Positions 59,283 through 64,000 of a stretch of 64,000 nucleotides of DNA are shown in pieces; the first letter of the stretch is position 1; each line of letters opens with the position of its first letter. The translations under genes and the position numbers were made by a program. The stretch is from Paenibacillus rhizosphaerae (GTDB lineage: Bacteria; Bacillota; Bacilli; Paenibacillales; Paenibacillaceae). The stretch lies in assembly GCF_014192015.1 (NCBI RefSeq), contig NZ_JACHXJ010000001.1:372001-436000 (forward strand), in the 5' to 3' direction. The notes beneath the pieces were generated by a model that was given only the letters and a program-made list of their open reading frames with translations, was not told the DNA's origin and ran no database searches.

Positions 59283-61082
59283 ATGATATCATTTCCAAAA
59301 CCGGATGTGGAGCAGTTTTTTCAGAGCTATGTCATCAGCAGCTTCGGAGTGAGTGCCGACGAGTCGAGACTTATCTTCAGCGCCAGCCTGAGCGGGAAAT
59401 TCAATGTGTGGGCCATGGATTTGAAAGGGGATACATCGTATCCGTACCCGCTGACGTACAACGATCAAATGGCCAGCTTCATTAAGCCGGACCCGGAGGG
59501 CAGGCATCTGCTGACGGCGTTTGACCGCGACGGCGACGAAAACTACCAATTCCACGCGCTGAAGTGGAACGGCGGACAGCCGCTGCCGCTTTTTCCGGAG
59601 AGTGCTCCAGACGAGAAGCATTACTTCGTCCATCTGTCCGAAGACGGCAGCCGCCTGTATTACAGCACCTCCCGGGATAACCCGATGTTCCTGAATTCCC
59701 GGGTGTACCGCCTGGACACGGGAGAGGACCGGCTGCTCCTGCAGGGCGAAGAAACGACGACCAGCCTTGTGGCTGTCAGCCCGGATGAGCGGACCTTCGC
59801 ATACACCAAGAGCTACGCCAATACATACAACGTCAGTTATTTACACCGGGAAGGAGACGAGGCGGAGCTGTGCCTGACGCCGGATCCCGGGCGGGTCCAT
59901 AACGCGGGTGAGGTCCATTTTCTGAATGACGGGGAGGTGGTTTTTGCCACCGATTATGATGCTGACTTTGCTTATTTGGCTTCCTTTGATCTGACAACCG
60001 GCACGTTTAAACAACGGCTGCAAATCGAACGGGAAAGCGTGGACCTGATCCGTCTGCACCGGGAATCGCGGACGGCGTATCTGGTGACAGACCGAGGGGT
60101 CGAGGACCGGCTGTACGCCTATGCGCTGGACACCGGTGAGCTGACGCCGATTCCGCTCCCCGGCGATATCGTGCACCAGCTGACCGTAACCCGGTCAGGG
60201 AGCCTGTTCGTGCTTGCGCGCAGCGCCGTCAAGCCGCTGAATGTGTACCGTTACGCGGACGGACAGTGGACGATGCTGACAAAAAACGTGCTGACCGGAC
60301 TGACTGAGGAGGATCTGTCCGCGCCCGAAGTGGTGTCCTATTCCTCTTTTGACGGGATGAATATGGAGGCGCTTCTGTACCGGGCGAAGGCGGATGCGGC
60401 CAACGGGTATACCGTATTCTGGCCGCACGGCGGGCCGCAGGCCGCGGAGCGCAAGCAGTTCCGGTCGATGTTCCAATATATTATCGCACAGGGCTACAAC
60501 ATTTTCTGCCCCAACTTCCGCGGCAGCACAGGCTATGGCAGCTCGTTCGTGAAGCTGGTGGAGCAGGACTGGGGCGAAGGGCCGCGCAAGGACTGCCTGG
60601 CGGGGATGGAGTGGCTGTTCGAGCAGGGCATTTCCTCAAGGGATAAGCTGTTCGTGGTTGGCGGCAGCTACGGCGGATACATGACCCTGCTCTTGGCCGG
60701 GCGTAATCCGGAGTATTTTCGGGCTGCCGTGGATATTTTCGGCGTCAGCAATCTGTTCACGTTCTACCATTCCGTGCCGGACCACTGGAAGTCGATCATG
60801 GAGCGCTGGCTCGGCGATCCGGAACGCGACCGCGAACGGTTCGTCAAGGATTCGCCGATTACGTATCTAGACCAGATGGTCAATCCGATGCTGATCATTC
60901 AAGGAGCCAACGATCCCCGGGTGGTCAAGGCAGAGTCCGACCAGATCGTGGAGGCACTGCAGGCCAAAGGCCGTGACGTTGAGTATATTGTGTTCGAGGA
61001 CGAGGGTCATGGCATGACCAAAAAGGCCAACGAAAAAATCGCGTACACCCGCATGGTGGAGTTCATGAACCGCTGCCAGTAG
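59283..61082 (+). CDS. S9-family serine peptidase (acyl-aminoacyl/prolyl oligopeptidase type)
   Basis: The 599-residue protein has an N-terminal beta-propeller (about residues 15-340, with DPEGRHLLTAFDRDGDENYQ and SPDERTFAYTKS as blades) and a C-terminal hydrolase domain. The catalytic serine is in VVGGSYGGYMTLL near residue 461, the aspartate in QGANDPRVVKAE near 542 and the histidine in DEGHGMTKK near 575. It cleaves short peptides in the cytoplasm; no signal peptide. AAAGGAGGCG precedes ATG 59283 by 7 nt. A TATAAT at 59182-59187 may be the -10 element. The DUF2264 gene follows after 90 nt. Confidence 0.93.
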   Translation: MISFPKPDVEQFFQSYVISSFGVSADESRLIFSASLSGKFNVWAMDLKGDTSYPYPLTYNDQMASFIKPDPEGRHLLTAFDRDGDENYQFHALKWNGGQPLPLFPESAPDEKHYFVHLSEDGSRLYYSTSRDNPMFLNSRVYRLDTGEDRLLLQGEETTTSLVAVSPDERTFAYTKSYANTYNVSYLHREGDEAELCLTPDPGRVHNAGEVHFLNDGEVVFATDYDADFAYLASFDLTTGTFKQRLQIERESVDLIRLHRESRTAYLVTDRGVEDRLYAYALDTGELTPIPLPGDIVHQLTVTRSGSLFVLARSAVKPLNVYRYADGQWTMLTKNVLTGLTEEDLSAPEVVSYSSFDGMNMEALLYRAKADAANGYTVFWPHGGPQAAERKQFRSMFQYIIAQGYNIFCPNFRGSTGYGSSFVKLVEQDWGEGPRKDCLAGMEWLFEQGISSRDKLFVVGGSYGGYMTLLLAGRNPEYFRAAVDIFGVSNLFTFYHSVPDHWKSIMERWLGDPERDRERFVKDSPITYLDQMVNPMLIIQGANDPRVVKAESDQIVEALQAKGRDVEYIVFEDEGHGMTKKANEKIAYTRMVEFMNRCQ

Positions 61083-61172
61083 CGAACGAGAGGGGCTTTT
61101 GTAAGCCCGCGCGAATGCGGCGATTTCATCCAACTTAGGTCCGGCTGGGAAGCCGGGAGAGGAGACACAGGA

Positions 61173-62336
61173 ATGTCGGAACAATCAGAACATGCTGGCA
61201 GGGAAGAGCGGCTGTATTGGCTTCATCATTTGGAACGCTGGGCGCGTCCGGTACTGACCCGTCTTGCGGAGGGAAGGCTGCGTGCGGAGATGCCGGTGGA
61301 GAGCAGCGGGGAAGGGCGGGAGGCTTATACCCATCTGGAGGCCTTCGGCCGCCTGCTGGACGGCATCGCCCCTTGGCTCGGGGCCGAGGGTGGAAGTGCA
61401 GAGGAGCGGCGGCTGCGCACAGAGCTGCTGGGGCTGACGCATCAAGCGCTGGAGCAGGCCTGCGACCCGGCCTCCCCGGACGTGCTGAATTTTGGCGAAG
61501 GGCATCAGCCCATCGTGGACACGGCCTTCTTGTGCCAGGCATTTCTCCGTGCGCCCCATGCCTTATGGGATCCGTTAACGGACGAGCAGAAGCGGAGATG
61601 GCTATCCACCTGGAAGCTGACCCGTACGCGCAAGCCATTTTTCAACAACTGGCTGCTGTTCTCGGCGGTGATCGAGACGGCTCTGGCCCGGTTCAGCGAC
61701 CGGGACTGGGATCCGATGCGGATCGATTACGCCTTGAAGCAGCTGGAGCAGTGGTACGCCGGCGACGGAGTGTACGGCGACGGGCCGGCATACCACGCCG
61801 ACTACTACAACAGCTTCGTCATCCACCCGATGCTGCTGGACGTGCTGGATCACGCCGGTGCGCTGCAGCCGGACTGGGAGGCGCACAAGGGGCCGGCACT
61901 GCTCCGGGCGCAGCGGTACGCGGAGCAGCTGGAGCGCATGATCGCTCCGGACGGCAGCTTTCCGGTGGTTGGCCGGTCCATCAGCTACCGGACGGGCGCT
62001 TTCCATCTGCTGGCTCAATTGGCCTGGCAGCGGCGGCTGCCGGAAGGGCTGGACGCGGCGCAGGTGCGCGCCGCGCTGACGGCCGTCATGAAACGCTGCT
62101 TCGAGCCGGCCGGAACATACGACGCCGGGGGCTGGCTGCGGATAGGCCTCAGCGGACACCAGCCGGAGCTGGGCGAGGGTTATATTTCCACGGGCAGCTT
62201 GTATCTATGCGCGACCGTCCTGCTGCCTCTCGCGCTGCCGGAGACCGATCCGTTCTGGCAGGGTGAAGCCGAGTGGACGTCCAAGCGGATTTGGAGCGGC
62301 GGGTATGGCCGAATTGATCATGCGCTTGGGCATTAA
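61173..62336 (+). CDS. DUF2264-family protein
   Basis: The 387-residue protein matches DUF2264, an alpha/alpha-barrel family seen near polysaccharide-lyase and hydrolase genes. Conserved blocks are THLEAFGRLLDGIAPWLG, NFGEGHQPIVDTAFLCQAFL, NNWLLFSAVIETAL, YGDGPAYHADYYNSFVIHPM and PDGSFPVVGRSISYRTGAF, all rich in aromatic and acidic residues as in carbohydrate-active barrels. Function has not been shown. GGGAGAGGAG is upstream of ATG 61173. The terminator behind it reaches into the convergent CDF gene. Confidence 0.88.
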   Translation: MSEQSEHAGREERLYWLHHLERWARPVLTRLAEGRLRAEMPVESSGEGREAYTHLEAFGRLLDGIAPWLGAEGGSAEERRLRTELLGLTHQALEQACDPASPDVLNFGEGHQPIVDTAFLCQAFLRAPHALWDPLTDEQKRRWLSTWKLTRTRKPFFNNWLLFSAVIETALARFSDRDWDPMRIDYALKQLEQWYAGDGVYGDGPAYHADYYNSFVIHPMLLDVLDHAGALQPDWEAHKGPALLRAQRYAEQLERMIAPDGSFPVVGRSISYRTGAFHLLAQLAWQRRLPEGLDAAQVRAALTAVMKRCFEPAGTYDAGGWLRIGLSGHQPELGEGYISTGSLYLCATVLLPLALPETDPFWQGEAEWTSKRIWSGGYGRIDHALGH

Positions 62337-62370
62337 GCACCGGAATATGGAACCGAGGTTGTAAAATACT

Positions 62371-62418
62371 AAGAGGCTGTCCCCCCAGGCTACTTCAGCC
62401 TGGATGGGACAGCCTCTT
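62371..62418. terminator. Bidirectional terminator overlapping the CDF gene end
   Basis: AAGAGGCTGTCCC and GGGACAGCCTCTT form a 13-bp perfect stem with an inner CCAGGCT/AGCCTGG hairpin. The CDF stop codon (62390-62392) lies in its loop. Confidence 0.85.
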
Positions 62419-63301
62419 GTCCGTCATCGTACCATGGGTTCAGGTGCACCATGACGTCAGCCACCTGCTTCATTCGCTCCATGATCGTTTTTTTCACTTC
62501 CCGGCTGACATCATGCCCTTCCTGTACGGTGAGATGGTTGGGGACGCTGACTTTGACGTCGACGATGATGGCGTTGCCGAGCTCCCGGGCCCGGATGCTG
62601 TCGACGCGCTTCACGTTGGGAACGGAGTAGATGATCGAGCTCAACATGGCCAGCTGCTCGTTCGTAATGTTCTTGTCCATCAGAATATCGATGGACTCCT
62701 GTCCCATTTTGTACCCGAGCCGGATCACCAGGTACGATACGATAATCCCGGCCACCGGGTCGCCGTATTCCGTATAAGGGATATGATAGGCTTCGCCAAG
62801 CAGCGAAATGCCGATCCCGATGGATGCGGCTGCGGAAGCGTAGACGTCCGCGATATGGTCGTAGGCCGTGGCGATCAGGCTGCGGCTGTTCTCGGCCTTG
62901 CCGATCCGGATGCAGTACATGTACAGGATCTGCTTCCAGATCAGGGAAACCAGCGCAGCCGCGAGCGCGATCCAGCTGGCTTCGGCCGGGGGAACGAACA
63001 GCGACTCGATCGATTTATACACCATCAGCAGCGCCGCCATGACAAGTATGATCGCCACGATGCCTGATGCAATCGCTTCGGCTTTCCCATGACCGTAGGG
63101 ATGATCTTCATCCGCCGGCTTACGGGATACCATGGCCGAGGTGAGTGCCGCTATCGTGGCCACGACATCGCCTGCATTATGAATCCCGTCGGCTACGAGA
63201 ACCTTACTGCCGAATAACAGACCGACGATGATTTTGAGAAGGGTCAGCAGGACGTTGCTGACGAGGCTGACCCATACCGCCATTATTGATTTGCTGGCCA
63301 C
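62390..63301 (-). CDS. Cation diffusion facilitator (CDF) metal exporter
   Basis: The protein of about 303 residues has the six-helix CDF layout: VLVADGIHNAGDVVATIAAL in helix 2 (metal ligands in the HNxxD motif), HPYGHGKAEAIASGIVAII next, AYDHIADVYASAAASIGIGI in helix 5 and a cytoplasmic domain with VSVPNHLTVQEGHDVSREVK. CDF proteins exchange zinc, cobalt, manganese or iron for protons; the HN..D / HD..D-like residues favour manganese or iron type, without certainty. The start is unsure: GTG at 63301 with GAGGAG 10 nt upstream was chosen, but an ATG at 63283 or a longer frame up to 63418 is possible. Confidence 0.85.
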   Translation of the reverse strand: MASKSIMAVWVSLVSNVLLTLLKIIVGLLFGSKVLVADGIHNAGDVVATIAALTSAMVSRKPADEDHPYGHGKAEAIASGIVAIILVMAALLMVYKSIESLFVPPAEASWIALAAALVSLIWKQILYMYCIRIGKAENSRSLIATAYDHIADVYASAAASIGIGISLLGEAYHIPYTEYGDPVAGIIVSYLVIRLGYKMGQESIDILMDKNITNEQLAMLSSIIYSVPNVKRVDSIRARELGNAIIVDVKVSVPNHLTVQEGHDVSREVKKTIMERMKQVADVMVHLNPWYDDGQEAVPSRLK

Positions 63302-63767
63302 GGACTCCAGTCTCCTCGCTCCATTCTTGGGTTTATTCCTTTTATATAAATAGATTGAACTAAAGTTTGGTATTGAACTTGCTGTTACAACGGCCCGGTA
63401 GAGATCTATAACATTCATTTCTTTAGTTCATTCTGTATAACCAAAAAATAAACATTTCCTATTAAGCCAAAACATGACGCGCGCACAAAGCTAACTCCAG
63501 CATGACGTAACAATATCGCGCCTTGGTAGTCCTCCAAGTTAAAAGTATTCGGAAAAAGGTGGAATCATATACATCATATTCCCATTTTCCGGATCAAGCC
63601 ACAGAACAAAAGCCTCCCGTGGCATTTGTCTTCTCCGCACAGCATGAAGTGCAGAAGGCTGACAAATAACAGGAGGCTTATGTCGGTTATGAGGCCAATA
63701 TTAACGAAGTATGGCTGATGAAACAGCAGCTTTCCCGGTTCAAAGATGGATCGTCTAACTACAGAGT
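63302..63767. other. Intergenic stretch with a long interrupted hairpin
   Basis: Between the CDF gene and the membrane-protein gene lies a 70-nt imperfect hairpin (63610-63679) and a tiny minus-strand frame of 28 codons (63539-63625, ATG with GGAGA upstream, product ending IPPFSEYF) that I cannot assign. Otherwise nothing recognisable. Confidence 0.45.
63610..63679. repeat. 70-nt interrupted inverted repeat
   Basis: AAGCCTCC (63610-63617) pairs with GGAGGCTT (63672-63679), ATTTGTC (63624-63630) with GACAAAT (63661-63667), CTTCT (63630-63634) with AGAAG (63653-63657) and GCAC with GTGC. Four helices in nested order give one long structured element. No T run follows. Confidence 0.6.
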
Positions 63768-64000
63768 CTATTTAAACGGAAGTTTAAAGGATTTCCTGTA
63801 GAGCGGATACAGCCACTTCACACCGCTTGGCGTCATCGAATCGGCGATCAGATGGGACAAGTACCCCGCGGTTGCTACGAGCATGATCCCTTCCAGACCG
63901 AGGTATGCCTCCAGTCCGGAACTGATCCATGCCCAGAGCCAAACCGCCCAGACGGTATGGGTCATGCCGCGGTGCTTGAGCCAAGGGGCGATACCCACAA
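63768..64000 (-). CDS. YdjM/DUF457-like membrane-bound metal-dependent hydrolase, C-terminal part
   Basis: The visible 76 residues are the end of a small membrane protein; the gene continues beyond the right edge. HRGMTHTVWAVWLW with two histidines, and GYLSHLIADSMTPSGVKWLYP with H-x-x-x-D, are the hallmark of YdjM-type (DUF457, LexA-binding inner-membrane) proteins that carry a metal-hydrolase-like motif. Biochemical role is not established. It ends with KSFKLPFK. Its start lies outside the window. Confidence 0.85.
   Translation of the reverse strand, partial: VGIAPWLKHRGMTHTVWAVWLWAWISSGLEAYLGLEGIMLVATAGYLSHLIADSMTPSGVKWLYPLYRKSFKLPFK

Noticed and set aside
61217..62266. Open frame of 349 codons inside the DUF2264 gene in another frame
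   Set aside because: Composition dominated by Gly, Ala and Arg, no family match, and the DUF2264 frame is conserved.
63670..63801. Plus-strand frame with a peptide ending SLKDFL
   Set aside because: It overlaps the end of the minus-strand DUF457-like gene, has no start codon with ribosome site and no homology I recognise.

Overview
The window looks like a chromosomal segment of an endospore-forming, Gram-positive bacterium of the Paenibacillus type. The evidence is a complete GerA-type germinant receptor operon, a lipoprotein-anchored sugar ABC importer, the deoxynucleoside kinase pair Dgk/Dck with Bacillus-like sequence, strong AGGAGG ribosome sites, frequent GTG/TTG starts and a moderately GC-rich base composition. 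No rRNA, tRNA, CRISPR array, transposase or phage gene was seen. The genus is an inference from gene content, not from a marker gene.

Layout. 1-3787: end of an NSS sodium symporter, a pair of short chromate-transporter proteins, and a TetR regulator divergent from a short-chain dehydrogenase. 3788-6660: decayed S-layer-domain debris, then a TetR regulator and an MFS exporter whose promoter region holds two matching palindromes. 6661-12940: a C45-type acyltransferase/amidase, a GH32 fructosidase, a MarR remnant, a VOC protein, a GH29 alpha-fucosidase and its MerR/TipA-like regulator, which is broken by a 19-bp tandem duplication. 13183-19244: an ECF sigma/anti-sigma pair, an SgrR-like regulator, a GNAT acetyltransferase, a histidine kinase remnant and an LtrA-family membrane protein. 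19500-23400: a cluster that resembles electrophile/quinone detoxification (esterase, FMN reductase, extra GAPDH, ring-cleaving dioxygenase) with a BlaI-like operator and an MhqR-like operator. 23400-30760: a broken ApbE gene, small membrane proteins, the ger operon and an erythromycin-esterase-like gene. 30995-34109: a two-component system with a co-transcribed lipoprotein. 34441-38137: a hydrolase, then an ECF42-type sigma factor module with two DGPF/YciI proteins and two matching ECF-like promoters. 38240-44660: an LTA-synthase-like sulfatase, a membrane protein with a collagen-like tail, a BlaI/MecR1-like pair, dgk-dck, a small SnoaL-like protein and an RDD protein. 44887-56633: a five-gene operon for a glucosaminate/ketodeoxygluconate-type route under a GntR regulator, followed by a LacI regulator, a lipoprotein-dependent ABC importer and a Gfo/Idh oxidoreductase. 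56826-62418: threonine breakdown (epimerase-type threonine dehydrogenase plus Kbl), an S9 peptidase and a DUF2264 protein. 62390-64000: a CDF metal exporter and the end of a YdjM/DUF457-like membrane protein.

How the parts work together. Most of the window is short regulator-plus-target units, and in many of them the operator can be read directly. Three copies of ACTACA-N3-TGTAGT or a close variant sit before blaI, before the DUF2231 gene and before the distant esterase operon, which suggests one regulon. The ECF42 module has the same TGTCGA-N17-CGTCG promoter before both DGPF genes. The importer operon is preceded by TCCAAA motifs repeated in exact multiples of 11 bp next to a weak promoter. 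Several genes are clearly decaying (S-layer domain, MarR, histidine kinase, ApbE, MerR), so this is an actively remodelled accessory region.
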